Shown in pieces: positions 25,923 through 34,892 of a stretch of DNA of 64,000 nt. The DNA is taken from contig NZ_CP041616.1 in the NCBI RefSeq assembly GCF_007197575.1, positions 3,658,001 to 3,722,000 on the forward strand, written 5' to 3'. Within the stretch, counting starts at the first letter, position 1. The number at the start of each line of letters is the position of its first letter. Below the pieces are notes generated by a model. The model was given only the letters and a program-made list of their open reading frames with translations. It had not been told where the DNA came from and did no database searches. Origin of the DNA: Ornithinimicrobium ciconiae (GTDB lineage Bacteria > Actinomycetota > Actinomycetes > Actinomycetales > Dermatophilaceae). A program made the position numbers and the translations under genes.

Positions 25923-28583
25923 TCAGGCAGTGAGGCGGATGGTGGTAGCGCCGAGGATCCCCTGGTAACGCTCCGGCGTGCAGGTGAGCAGCACGACCTG
26001 TGTGTCCTGCCCCGGCCCGGTGAAGACCGCACTGACGCGGTCCAGGCGATCGGGATCGGTGTAGCCCAGGGCGTCGTCGATGATAACCGGCACTCCCGCG
26101 GCACGGTCGACGAGCGAGGCGACCGCTAGCCGAGCCAGGATGCCGAGCTGCTCCTTGGCCCCGCCGGAGAGCTGCTCGAAAGCCACCGTGGTGCCCGCCA
26201 GGGTCCGGCTGCGAATGGTGAGGTCATCGTCGATGTCCACGTCGAAGCCGTCGTCGTAGACGAGCCGTCCGAGTCGGCAGATCTCCTCCCGGTAGGGCCG
26301 CACGTAGGCACGGTGAGCCGTCTCACGATGCCTGCCGAGCGTCTCCCGCAGCTGGCGGGCTGCCCGGGCCCGACGGTGGACCACCTCGAGCTCCTGCCGG
26401 AGCCGGAGGAACTCTCCGAGGGCCAGGTCATAGGTCTCCTGGCGTCCCTCGCCGCTCACAAGCTCGACCTGGCCGTGCACCTGCGCCTGTTCGTGCCGAA
26501 CGCTGCGGACCTGCTCGGCGTGCTCCGCCTGACCCTGCTCCGCCTCGCCGACCCGGGCCCGCACTCCTGCGACGTCTGTCTCGTCAAGCTCGCGACCAGT
26601 GACGGCAGCTCGTGCCTCGACCTGGGCGTGCCGCGCCTCGGCAGCGGCCATCCGCTCCCGGAGCATGTCGTCAGGGGTGGCCTGCTGGCTCTCGATGAGT
26701 CGGGCGCGGTCAGCGGTCAGGCGCTCATTGAGCGTCTCGATGACGGTTTGGCTGCGCTCGACAGCGAGCGCTCGGCGCTCGCCCTGCTGCTCATGCTGAC
26801 GCAGCCTGGTGACGGCCTCCTCCAGAGCTGCTTCGGCCTCTGTCCGAGCCCGCGCCGCGGCCCTGGAGACAGCACGTGCCGTGGTGATGTCCTCGGGCAC
26901 GGGATAGTCGTCGGGCCGAGTCCTCACCGGGCTCTCGAGCGTCTCACGGAGCTGAGCCACCTCCTCCAGGAGCGCCCCCTCCTCCCGGCCTCCGAGCAGA
27001 TCTGAGCGCCGCTCCCCGACGGCCTGCACCCTCGCGCGAGCTGCCGACCGCCGCGCTGTGGCGTCCCGGGCTGCAGCGATGTCCTCCACCCCTGCCTGCT
27101 CCAGCAGGCGCCCCCAGGACGCCTCCGCCTCCTGCAGTTCTGCGGCCAGTTGCGCCCCTCCCGCCTCGGGCGTCACCGTGACCCGCAACTGGTCGGGCAG
27201 CTCGATGGACAGCCCGCCGCGCACCGCCACGACCTGTCCGCTCTCGCTCCCCGGGGTGGTGTCGACGTCGATGGCCTCCCCGTTGACCAGCACGGCGCGC
27301 ACCGCGCCCAGGGCCTCAAGCGTGACGCGCGCACTGCTGGCCTCCTGCCGGGCGCGCAGCCGGACGACCTGGCCCTCGGCAGCCTCCAGCTTCCGCAACA
27401 CTGCAGCGTCGATCGCCGGGATCGTCTGCAGCTCCTCGCGCAGCCGCAGCTCCTGCTGACGCAGGTCTGCCAGCCGCTCGAGCTCAGCATCCAGCCGAGC
27501 GAGGCGGTCCAGGGCATCGGCCTGCTCGGCGTCCGCAGCCGCCACCTCGGCCACTGCACGGGCTCGCTCCCTGGCCTCACGAGCCGCGTCCCGCTCCTGG
27601 ATCAGGCTCTCCCCTGCCTCCAGGGCGTCGTCGAGCTCCCGGCGCTGCTGCGCCACGCTCTCGCGTGCCGCAAGGAGTCGGCTCTCGACGGCAGCGAGGT
27701 CGGCCACCGCGCGCTCGCGACGGGACAGATCCTCCCGCGCGCGCACCGAGTCCTGCCGGGCCTGAGCCAGGGCAGCAGTCGACTCCTCGTGCGCACTGAC
27801 GACCCGGGACACCTCTGCGTCCTGGCTCCGGGCACGCTCGAGGCGATCCTCCAGGGCAGCCTCGCGTGCCGACAACTCAGCGGCCCGGGCCCGCAGTCGT
27901 GCGTGCCGTTCGACCAGCTCCTGGGTCTCGCTGACGGCGCCGTGCGCCAGCACCGCATCGTCTCGCGCGGCCGAGGCAGCGGCCAGGGCCGCCTTCAGCT
28001 CGCCACCGACGCGCCCTGTCGGGGTGAAGTAGCGCAGGAACTCGGCCTCGACGCGCTCGAGCAGCGGCGCTCCGTCGGCCGTGTGGAGGTCAACCCCGCT
28101 GGCCCCGTCCAGGGCCCGGGTCAGCACCGCGCTGTCGGTCAGGGACATCTGCCCCAGCTCCCCGGCCTGCGTGAAGCGCAGCGCATCCCAGAGGGGGCGG
28201 TCGAGGGATTCGGCCAGGATCCCGTCCAACCGCTGTTGGGCTGCCTCGCCGCTGACGTGCTCACGCACCGGGGAGATGATGTCGAGTTCGGTCGCGACCC
28301 CGCGCAACCATTGCTTCGCGAAGCGCAGCCGGTGGTTTCCGACCGTGAACTCGGCCTCCACGCGTGGACCGACGTCGCGGCCGACGGGCTGGAGCGCCTT
28401 GACGGCCCTGGAGCGGGAGGAGGCCTTGGCCCGGCTGTCCAGCAGGAGATCGAAGGCCTCCAGCAGGGTCGTCTTGCCGATCTCGTTAGGACCCTCGATC
28501 ACCACCACCCCAGAGTCGGGGAAGTCAACCGTGCGCTCCTGGACGCCCTTGACGTCACGCAGATGCAGACTGTGCAGCCTCAC
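25923..28583 (-). CDS. SMC/Rad50-like ATPase, YhaN type
   Basis: An 886-residue coiled-coil ATPase of the YhaN/SbcC-like group. The N-terminus has the Walker A motif VIEGPNEIGKTTLLEAFDLL. Long Arg/Glu/Ala-rich coiled coils occupy ~180-800. The C-terminus has the ABC signature QLSGGAKEQLGILARLAVAS and Walker B VPVIIDDALGYTD. It partners the nuclease encoded just upstream (GTGA overlap at 28583-28580), forming a Mre11/Rad50-type pair for DNA end processing. Genes of this pair are common in actinobacteria; the exact DNA substrate is unknown. Confidence 0.9.
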   Translation of the reverse strand: MRLHSLHLRDVKGVQERTVDFPDSGVVVIEGPNEIGKTTLLEAFDLLLDSRAKASSRSRAVKALQPVGRDVGPRVEAEFTVGNHRLRFAKQWLRGVATELDIISPVREHVSGEAAQQRLDGILAESLDRPLWDALRFTQAGELGQMSLTDSAVLTRALDGASGVDLHTADGAPLLERVEAEFLRYFTPTGRVGGELKAALAAASAARDDAVLAHGAVSETQELVERHARLRARAAELSAREAALEDRLERARSQDAEVSRVVSAHEESTAALAQARQDSVRAREDLSRRERAVADLAAVESRLLAARESVAQQRRELDDALEAGESLIQERDAAREARERARAVAEVAAADAEQADALDRLARLDAELERLADLRQQELRLREELQTIPAIDAAVLRKLEAAEGQVVRLRARQEASSARVTLEALGAVRAVLVNGEAIDVDTTPGSESGQVVAVRGGLSIELPDQLRVTVTPEAGGAQLAAELQEAEASWGRLLEQAGVEDIAAARDATARRSAARARVQAVGERRSDLLGGREEGALLEEVAQLRETLESPVRTRPDDYPVPEDITTARAVSRAAARARTEAEAALEEAVTRLRQHEQQGERRALAVERSQTVIETLNERLTADRARLIESQQATPDDMLRERMAAAEARHAQVEARAAVTGRELDETDVAGVRARVGEAEQGQAEHAEQVRSVRHEQAQVHGQVELVSGEGRQETYDLALGEFLRLRQELEVVHRRARAARQLRETLGRHRETAHRAYVRPYREEICRLGRLVYDDGFDVDIDDDLTIRSRTLAGTTVAFEQLSGGAKEQLGILARLAVASLVDRAAGVPVIIDDALGYTDPDRLDRVSAVFTGPGQDTQVVLLTCTPERYQGILGATTIRLTA

Positions 28584-29860
28584 CGCGTCACCTCCTGGGA
28601 GAACCGGTAGAGGAGGGCGAGGGCGTCGGTAGCGCTCTGCGCATCTGGTGGCGCCTCAGCACTGAACTCCCAGGCCAGTGGATCGTCGTCCTCGGTCAGC
28701 TCCGCCAGGTCCAGTGCGTGGTCACCCGCGGGGACCGGCTCGCCCTGTGCCTGCTGGTGCATCTCCTCGGCAGCCGCACCGAGGAAGCCCCCCAGGCCCA
28801 GCTCCGCGAGCTCGCTGCCGTCGGCGTGGGTCCGCAGACTGGTGTGCCGCTCCCACAGGGACAGGCAGGCGAAGACGTCTCCCTGCTCCTCCAGGAGCTC
28901 AGCGAGGGCTGCCCGGTCCGCCACCCCGAGCGCTCCTCGCAGGGCCAACCGCAACACGGTGCGGTCCTTGTCAGGCTGCCCCGCGAGGTCGCGAGCCAGG
29001 GCGGCGACGTCGGTCGCGTTGTTGATCTCGCGGTGCATCGTCCGATAGACCCACCGTCCGACGTGGTGGGGGGTGACGACCGGGGCGGCGCCGGGCCCAA
29101 GGTCGACCACGAGGACGTCACCGGGGAAGTGCTCCCGGAAGTCTGTGACCTCAGGAGCCCCGGAATACCACACGGCGCCGCTGTCCCCCACGCTGGTGCG
29201 CGAGTGCCGGTCGCCGAGGGCGACGTAGTGGATGTGCCCGTCAGCCAGCGCACGCTCGAGTGGCGCAAGCGCGATCGACGCCGGGTTGGCGCGGTCGGGG
29301 TCGAGCACGTCAACGGCTCCGTGCCCCACGACGATGCGCACGAGGTCACTGCCGGGACCCTGCGCGCAGACGTCCGGGACGGGTTGGCCGAGCGAGGGCA
29401 TGCGCGGTCCAGCCAGCGCACTCGAGACCGCTGCCCCGACCAGGTCCGTGTCCGGGTGCTTGCCGGACCAGGGCGCGGAAATCAGCTCGACGCCCTCGCG
29501 CACGGTGACCGGGTCGGAACTGGTCAGCACGTGCACGTGGGGCGGGCAGTCACGCACGAACTGGGGGCTGCGATAGATGGTGACCGGCTCGAGGGGGTCG
29601 TGATTGCCAGGGAGCAGATAGACCGGGACGGGAACGGCGGCCAGCGCCTCCAGGGCACGCCCGATCGTCTGTCGGGAGAGCTGGTTGGTCTCGAAGACGT
29701 CACCGCACACGACGATGAACTCGCAGCCCTGCTGCTGCGCGAGATCGCCGATGCTGCGAATGGCGTCGATCCGGGCGGCCGTGAACCGGGCCTGGGCCTC
29801 GCCGCGCAGGTAGTGACGCGTCATGCCGATCTGCCAGTCAGCCGTGTGCAGGAACCTCAA
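28580..29860 (-). CDS. Metallophosphoesterase DNA exonuclease, YhaO/SbcD type
   Basis: A 426-residue calcineurin-like nuclease. The metal-binding motifs are in order: HTADWQIG (D-x-H site), VVCGDVFE, LPGNHDPLEP, and later VGHGAVD and ALGDRHSRTSV. This is the nuclease half of a bacterial Mre11/Rad50-like pair with the ATPase gene downstream. The start is TTG at 29860, fixed by the MRFLHTADW family N-terminus and a strong GGAGGAG 7-13 nt upstream. Together they are expected to trim or cut DNA ends. Confidence 0.92.
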   Translation of the reverse strand: MRFLHTADWQIGMTRHYLRGEAQARFTAARIDAIRSIGDLAQQQGCEFIVVCGDVFETNQLSRQTIGRALEALAAVPVPVYLLPGNHDPLEPVTIYRSPQFVRDCPPHVHVLTSSDPVTVREGVELISAPWSGKHPDTDLVGAAVSSALAGPRMPSLGQPVPDVCAQGPGSDLVRIVVGHGAVDVLDPDRANPASIALAPLERALADGHIHYVALGDRHSRTSVGDSGAVWYSGAPEVTDFREHFPGDVLVVDLGPGAAPVVTPHHVGRWVYRTMHREINNATDVAALARDLAGQPDKDRTVLRLALRGALGVADRAALAELLEEQGDVFACLSLWERHTSLRTHADGSELAELGLGGFLGAAAEEMHQQAQGEPVPAGDHALDLAELTEDDDPLAWEFSAEAPPDAQSATDALALLYRFSQEVTR

Positions 29861-30013
29861 CCCGTCCTCCTCCCTCGATCATGACCCCACCGTAGGAGAG
29901 ACCACCGACAGTCCGGAGCTGGCGCACCGTCCGTGCCCGGATCCGTCGGGTGAGGGTGCGAGGCGACGGTGGATAATTCCTGCTGGGGGGCCTTGGTCCA
30001 CTACTCTGGTGGG

Positions 30014-30124
30014 ATGCATCACCAGGCTGACACGGCGGACGAACCAGCGGAGCCCAGTAGTACCGGGCCGGGCCAGGCCCGGCGCTCCACCCTCACTGCC
30101 CAGCAGGAGACCGCACTGTGCTGA
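30014..30124 (+). CDS. 36-codon leader ORF overlapping the first CNNM gene
   Basis: ATG at 30014 follows TACTCT (30002-30007) by 6 nt, so the transcript would start at or near this ATG. The ORF encodes a hydrophilic 36-residue peptide (MHHQADTADEPAEP... LTAQQETALC) with no known domain. Its stop (30122-30124) lies just inside the CNNM gene, overlapping the GTG start region by 7 nt. It may couple or modulate translation of the CNNM gene. Expression is inferred from promoter spacing and the overlap. Confidence 0.45.
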   Translation: MHHQADTADEPAEPSSTGPGQARRSTLTAQQETALC

Positions 30125-31503
30125 TTGCCAGCGGCCTGCTCGTCATCTTTTTCCTGACCGCGCTGACCGGATACTTCGTCGCGCAGGAATTCGCCTACGT
30201 CACGGTCGACCGCGGACAGCTCCAGCGGCTCGCCGACGAGGGGGACCATGCCGCCGAGCGCGCGTTGCGGGTCACCTCACGACTGTCCTTCACGCTCTCC
30301 GGCGCCCAGTTCGGCATCACCCTGACCGCTCTCCTCGTGGGATTCGCCGGGGAGCCGCTCCTGGGCCGCGGGCTTGCCGAGCTCGCGGGCTTCACCGGCC
30401 TGTCCGCTGCAGCCACCACGTCGCTGTCGGTGGCCATCACTCTCATCATTGCCACCGGTGTCCAGATGGTGCTCGGCGAGCTGGGGCCCAAGAACCTGGC
30501 CATCGCCCGACCCGTGCCTCTGGCCAGGGCCCTGTCGCGCTCGACGCTGCTCTATCTGAGCATCGCGGGCCCGATCATCAACTTCTTCGACCGCGCCTCC
30601 AACGCGCTGCTGCGCGCCGTCGGCATCGAGCCCCTGGAGGAACTGCCCCAGGGTGCGACGCCGGAGGAACTGCACCGCATCATCGACGAGTCACACACCG
30701 GTGGACTGCTGGATGAGGACCTGTCCCGGCTCCTGGGTCGCGGCCTGGCCTTTCGCGCCCACGTCGCCGAGGAGGTCATGACCCCCCGGATCAACGTGGA
30801 GACCGTCCAGGCCGATGAGCCCGCCGCGCGGGTGCTGGAACTGCTCGAGACCGGGCACTCCCGCTTCCCGGTCATCGGTCGGGACATCGACGACATCATC
30901 GGGGTCATCGGGCTGCACGAGCTCCTCGAGGTGCCCGCCGCCCAACGCCCGTCCGCCACCGTGCGTGACCTGGCCAGCGAGGCGCTGATCCTGCCGGGCA
31001 GCCTGCCCCTGCCGCGTGTGCTGGAGCAGATGCGGCAGGCCCACCGACAGATCGCCGTGGTCGTGGACGAGTATGGCGGCTTTGCCGGAGTCATCACCTT
31101 CGAGGACGTCGCGGAAGAGGTCGTCGGTGAGATCTGGGACGAGGGCGACGACCAGGAGGAGACGGCCGCCGAGCGCCCTGACGGCACCTGGGAGATCCCG
31201 GCACGCCTCCGGCTGGACGAGGTCTTCTCCACCACGGGGGTCATGCTCCCGGAGCACGGGGACTACGACACGGTTTCCGGGCTGATCATGGAGCAGCTGG
31301 AGCGGATGGCTCAGGAGGGCGACACTCTCGAGGTCGCCTGGCAGGACCGCGACGAGTTCGGCGCACCCCAGGTGAACCGGGTGCGGCTCGATGTTCTGTC
31401 GGTCGAGCGTTTCGTGCCCGAGACGGTCCTGCTGCACGCGCCGGTCGCCCAGCCCGGGTGGCTCGAGGACGACCTGGCCACGGCAACCCAGGAGACGCGA
31501 TGA
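30118..31503 (+). CDS. CNNM/HlyC-CorC family membrane protein with CBS domains
   Basis: A 461-residue protein: DUF21/CNNM membrane domain (residues 1-~190, with LTALTGYFVAQEFAYVTVDR and LSGAQFGITLTALLVGF), then paired CBS domains (~205-335, VMTPRINVETVQA, HSRFPVIGRDIDDIIGVI, IAVVVDEYGGFAGVITFED) and a CorC_HlyC domain. The family is linked to magnesium/cobalt efflux or resistance; older 'hemolysin' labels are misleading. GTG 30118 has AGGAGA 8 nt upstream. It overlaps the second CNNM gene by four bases, and the pair probably acts together. Confidence 0.92.
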   Translation: MLIASGLLVIFFLTALTGYFVAQEFAYVTVDRGQLQRLADEGDHAAERALRVTSRLSFTLSGAQFGITLTALLVGFAGEPLLGRGLAELAGFTGLSAAATTSLSVAITLIIATGVQMVLGELGPKNLAIARPVPLARALSRSTLLYLSIAGPIINFFDRASNALLRAVGIEPLEELPQGATPEELHRIIDESHTGGLLDEDLSRLLGRGLAFRAHVAEEVMTPRINVETVQADEPAARVLELLETGHSRFPVIGRDIDDIIGVIGLHELLEVPAAQRPSATVRDLASEALILPGSLPLPRVLEQMRQAHRQIAVVVDEYGGFAGVITFEDVAEEVVGEIWDEGDDQEETAAERPDGTWEIPARLRLDEVFSTTGVMLPEHGDYDTVSGLIMEQLERMAQEGDTLEVAWQDRDEFGAPQVNRVRLDVLSVERFVPETVLLHAPVAQPGWLEDDLATATQETR

Positions 31504-32582
31504 GCACCGGCACCGCGCTGTGGGTCAGTGTGATCCTGCTGATCCTCAACGCCTTCTTCGTCGGCGCCGAGTTCGCCGTGGTCGCCGCCAAGCGTCACCG
31601 GTTGGAGGAACGAGCCGCCCAGGGCAGTCGTGCCGCCAAGTCCGCGGTCGCCGCCAGCCGGGAACTGTCCCTCATGCTGGCTGGCGCCCAGCTCGGCATC
31701 ACGCTGTGCACCCTAGGACTCGGCGCCCTCGCCGAGCCCGCCGTCGCCACCCTGCTGGAGCCCCTCCTGCAGTGGGCCGGTCTGCCGGGTGCCCTCACAC
31801 ACGTGGTCGCGGTGATCATCGCGGTGGCACTGGTCGTCTTTCTGCACATGGTGGTCGGCGAGATGGCCCCCAAGTCCTGGGCGATCTCCCATCCCGAATC
31901 CTCGGCGATCCTGCTGGCCCTGCCCTTCCGCGCCTTCACCTGGGTGAGCCGTCCGCTGATCTGGACGCTGAACACGCTGGCCAACCTGATCCTGCGGGTC
32001 TTCGGCGTGCAACCGCTGGACACCGTCAGCGCCACCCACGGACCAGCTGAGTTGCAGATGCTGCTCGCCCAGTCCCACCAGCACGGTGTCCTGCCCGATG
32101 AGGAGCACGCCATGCTCACCGGTGCTCTGCGCCTTGAGCAGGAGACAATCGCCGACGTGATGTTTCCGGTGGCCCACGCCATCTGCGTGCCGGAGACCGG
32201 CACCGCGACCGATGTCGAGACGATGTGCCGCGAGACCGGCCGCTCCCGGGTCTTCGTGACGCGCGGAGAGCGGATCGTCGGATTGGTTCACGTCCGCGAC
32301 GCGGTCCGCGCCACCGCCACCGGAGCGACGGGGTATGCCGTCACCTCCCTCGTGCAGGAGGCGATCACTCTCCCTGCGTCACTGCCCCTGATCGATGGGG
32401 TGCACCGGATGCGTGCGGAGCGTGCCCAGCTCGCGCTGGTGGCCGACCGGGTCGGCACGGTGGTCGGACTCATCTCGTTGGAGGACCTGCTCGAGCAGAT
32501 CCTGGGCGAGTTCGACGACGAGACGGATGACCCGGATCCCAGCCCCGCGCCGGTCCCGGCCCCGTCGGCGGCGAGCCGGTAG
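31500..32582 (+). CDS. CNNM family membrane protein with CBS domains (second copy)
   Basis: A 360-residue CNNM/CBS protein. DUF21 covers ~1-190 (NAFFVGAEFAVVAAKRHRLE, LAGAQLGITLCTLGLGALAE); CBS motifs follow (DVMFPVAHAICVPE, RSRVFVTRGERIVGLVHV, LALVADRVGTVVGLISLED). The C-terminal CorC_HlyC domain of the first copy is missing. ATGA overlap with the upstream gene shows coupling. Paired long and short CNNM genes are usual in actinobacteria, consistent with a heteromeric metal-ion transporter; this is inference. Confidence 0.92.
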   Translation: MSTGTALWVSVILLILNAFFVGAEFAVVAAKRHRLEERAAQGSRAAKSAVAASRELSLMLAGAQLGITLCTLGLGALAEPAVATLLEPLLQWAGLPGALTHVVAVIIAVALVVFLHMVVGEMAPKSWAISHPESSAILLALPFRAFTWVSRPLIWTLNTLANLILRVFGVQPLDTVSATHGPAELQMLLAQSHQHGVLPDEEHAMLTGALRLEQETIADVMFPVAHAICVPETGTATDVETMCRETGRSRVFVTRGERIVGLVHVRDAVRATATGATGYAVTSLVQEAITLPASLPLIDGVHRMRAERAQLALVADRVGTVVGLISLEDLLEQILGEFDDETDDPDPSPAPVPAPSAASR

Positions 32583-32662
32583 TTCCGGACGTTCACGGAT
32601 CGGCCTCACACAGGTGACGACACCCAGCAGGGGTCCCCAGGATGCTATCGGGCCGTCACGAC

Positions 32663-32695
32663 GGAAGGGCCCCGCCGATGTGGCGGGGCCCTTCC
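32663..32695. terminator. Hairpin terminator after the CNNM pair
   Basis: A perfect 14-bp stem, GGAAGGGCCCCGCC / GGCGGGGCCCTTCC, with a 5-nt loop, 80 bp after the second CNNM stop and 20 bp before the end of the convergent NlpC/P60 gene. It probably ends transcription from both sides. Confidence 0.85.
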
Positions 32696-32714
32696 TGGTG
32701 TGGTGCAGGGTGCG

Positions 32715-33617
32715 TCAGAGAACGCGGCCGTAGCCGCTGACGCCGCTGAACACGGCGCGCAGCTGGGTCGGGATGCCCGGGCGGCCCGAGTCATACATCA
32801 TGCCGTTCCCGGCGTAGATGCCCACGTGGTAGGCCGGGTAACCGAAGAACACCAGGTCTCCGGGCTGTGGGTTGCTGACCGGGGTGGCGTAGGACTGCTG
32901 GCCGGCCGCGCTGCGGGGCAGCTCGATCCCGACGGCCTGGCGGAACACGAAGGACGTGTAGCCGGAGCAGTCGAACCCGGACGGGGTGCTGCCGCCGTAG
33001 ACGTAGGGGATGCCGGTGTAGGCCGCGGCGACGCCGAGGACTCCGCCGCCGTTGGAGGGCGGTGCCGGGGCGGGTGCCGGCTCGGGCTTGGGCTCCGGTG
33101 CGGGGGCCGGGGCCGCCTCACGCTCGTTGGAGCGGCTGGAGGAGGACTCGGTGCGCTCCTCGGTGGTGGAGGTGGTCGTCGGAGCCGACTCGGCAGCGCT
33201 CTCCTGCGCGGCGGGCTCCTGGACGGTGGACTGGGCCTCCTCGACGACGGGCTCGGGCTCCTCGACGACGGGAGTCACACCGGTGAAGCCCAGGGAGCCG
33301 AACTCGATGTCGACGTCCTGGGGCGCGGCCACAGCCACGGCGGGAAGGTCAGTGGGCTCAGCCATGACGGGCATGGACAGGGTGAGCAGGTCCATGGCGG
33401 TGACGGGGGCGGAGCCCTGCACCGAAGCCTGGCTGACGACTGAGGCAACCTCGTCGACAACGCCCTGGGGACTGGCGCTGGCCGGGCCGATCGCCGTGGC
33501 CAGCAGGCCTCCGGAGGTCGCAACGACGGCCGTCGTCTTGGCGGAACGGGTGATGGTGGTGCCGGCGTCGGTCAGCCGACTGGGCGCGCGGTGGCGACCG
33601 ATGGTGCGGTTGGTCAC
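32715..33617 (-). CDS. Secreted NlpC/P60 peptidoglycan endopeptidase
   Basis: A 300-residue secreted cell-wall hydrolase that cuts peptide cross-links or stems in peptidoglycan. The N-terminus has a basic region then a hydrophobic segment ending AIGPASASP (signal peptide, ~1-50). A long Glu/Pro/Thr/Ser-rich linker (~110-195) leads to the catalytic NlpC/P60 domain (~200-300): YVYGGSTPSGFDCSGYTSFV with the nucleophile Cys, PGDLVFFG and YHVGIYAG with the His. The GTG start (33617) lies just below a hairpin at the ribosome binding site and a c-di-AMP riboswitch, the usual control for actinobacterial cell-wall hydrolases. Confidence 0.93.
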   Translation of the reverse strand: MTNRTIGRHRAPSRLTDAGTTITRSAKTTAVVATSGGLLATAIGPASASPQGVVDEVASVVSQASVQGSAPVTAMDLLTLSMPVMAEPTDLPAVAVAAPQDVDIEFGSLGFTGVTPVVEEPEPVVEEAQSTVQEPAAQESAAESAPTTTSTTEERTESSSSRSNEREAAPAPAPEPKPEPAPAPAPPSNGGGVLGVAAAYTGIPYVYGGSTPSGFDCSGYTSFVFRQAVGIELPRSAAGQQSYATPVSNPQPGDLVFFGYPAYHVGIYAGNGMMYDSGRPGIPTQLRAVFSGVSGYGRVL

Positions 33618-33618
33618 G

Positions 33619-33633
33619 ATGGAGCCTCTCCAT
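33619..33633 (-). promoter_or_regulatory. Hairpin at the ribosome binding site of the NlpC/P60 gene
   Basis: ATGGAG and CTCCAT form a 6-bp stem with a 3-nt loop directly before the GTG start and over the purine-rich ribosome binding site. With the riboswitch aptamer just upstream it could be the expression switch that hides the site. Confidence 0.45.
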
Positions 33634-33790
33634 GCGCTTGCGGGGTGAGCTGTCGGACTCGGGCTGGAGTGTGCCCGGGGGCCGGCATCGCCGGCCCCTT
33701 AGCCCCAGGGGCCGAAGCCCCATTGGTTGGGTCCCCCGCTCCTGCCAGCGGTGTTCAAGAGATCCAGCCGCAGTGACAGGACTCAGCGTC
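33631..33790 (-). promoter_or_regulatory. Cyclic di-AMP riboswitch (ydaO/yuaA)
   Basis: The minus-strand leader carries conserved ydaO-class blocks in order: CAGGAGCGGGGGACCCAA, the hairpin GGGCTTCGGCCC, GGGGCTAAGG, the hairpin GGGGCCGGCGATGCCGGCCC, and CCGACAGCTCACCCCGCAAG. This aptamer binds c-di-AMP and controls cell-wall and osmotic genes. In actinobacteria it sits before NlpC/P60 and Rpf genes and usually lowers expression when c-di-AMP is high. Edges are approximate. Confidence 0.88.
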
Positions 33791-34054
33791 TGCGGGTGGA
33801 ACGCCCTCGGGGAAAGGCGCGGGTTCGAGATTACACAACCGATCCGCCGAATGTCACGTTTCGGTAAACTCCCTGTGGATAACCGTCCACCCGCAGAGTC
33901 CCCCTCGACGTCGCCACCTGCACCGACGCCGAAGGGCTTGACCGAACTCTCAGGCTTCCTGTGAGTGACTTCACAGCACGGACGCGCAGCCTTCCCCGGC
34001 CGCGCGTGGCGTCGACGGGTGGTTTCGCAGCAGTCAGCCGCAGGTCCGCAGCAG

Positions 34055-34753
34055 TCAGTCGGCGGTGCGCACGAAGATGTGGGCGGCGATGTCCTGGGGC
34101 AGCGACACGGCGGTGTCCCCCTGCTGGCTGCCCGTCACGACGACCCGGTCACCCTCGGTGCGCGCCGTGACGGTGCGTCCCGGGGCCACGCCTGCCTCTC
34201 CGAGCAGGGCGAGCACGTCCGGCTCGACCTGCGCCGGCTCGCCGATGCGCACCACGATGACGTCCTGCTGCGCCGCTCCTCTCAGCACGTCAATCAAATG
34301 GCTGCCGCCGGCCGGGGCGGTGTGACCGAAGGAGTCGTCGAGCTCGGCCAACCCTGGGATGGGGTTGCCGTAGGGCGACACGAGGGGATCCTTGATGATC
34401 GCCAGGATGCGCTCCTCGACCTGGTCGCTCATGACGTGCTCCCAGCGGCAGGCCTCCTCGTGCACGTGGGGCAGATCCAGTCCGATCACGTCAACGAGCA
34501 GGCGCTCTGCGAGGCGGTGCTTGCGCATCACCCGGACTGCCGTCCGGCGGCCGTGCTCGGTGAACTCCAGCTGGCGGTCGTCCTGCAGCTCGACCAATCC
34601 GTCGCGCTCCATGCGCGCCACCGTCTGCGAGACGGTGGGGCCGGAGTGACCCAGCCGCTCGGCAATCCGCGCCCGCAGCGGCACCACGCCGTCCTCCTCC
34701 AGCTCGAGGATGGACTTCAGATACATCTCGGTGGTGTCGATCAGGTCAGTCAT
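34055..34753 (-). CDS. DtxR/IdeR-type iron-dependent repressor
   Basis: A 232-residue metal-dependent repressor. The N-terminal winged helix (1-70, [31 protein letters not shown]) binds DNA; the dimer domain (71-140) carries every DtxR ligand at classic positions: Met10, His79, Glu83, His98, Cys102, Glu105, His106. Cys102 points to Fe(II) sensing rather than the Mn-type MntR. A C-terminal SH3/FeoA-like domain (150-232) is present. ATG 34753 is set by the [12 protein letters not shown] family start. It is divergent from the DUF3105 gene and likely regulates iron uptake genes elsewhere. Confidence 0.95.
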   Translation of the reverse strand: MTDLIDTTEMYLKSILELEEDGVVPLRARIAERLGHSGPTVSQTVARMERDGLVELQDDRQLEFTEHGRRTAVRVMRKHRLAERLLVDVIGLDLPHVHEEACRWEHVMSDQVEERILAIIKDPLVSPYGNPIPGLAELDDSFGHTAPAGGSHLIDVLRGAAQQDVIVVRIGEPAQVEPDVLALLGEAGVAPGRTVTARTEGDRVVVTGSQQGDTAVSLPQDIAAHIFVRTAD

Positions 34754-34892
34754 TCCGTGGCCTCCGTCGCAACTCAGGTCTGCCGTGATCCTACTGAGCC
34801 GGCAGCCGGTCCAACGCCGCGATCGGTGGAGACCATTCCTTGCCGGCGGCCCCGTTACCATGGGCGGCGAATCCCACGATCTCAGGAGAAGC

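Noticed and set aside
27150..28610. Long plus-strand frame opposite the YhaN-type ATPase
   Set aside because: GC-rich shadow of the real gene; no family motif, Leu/Gln/Gly-rich composition.
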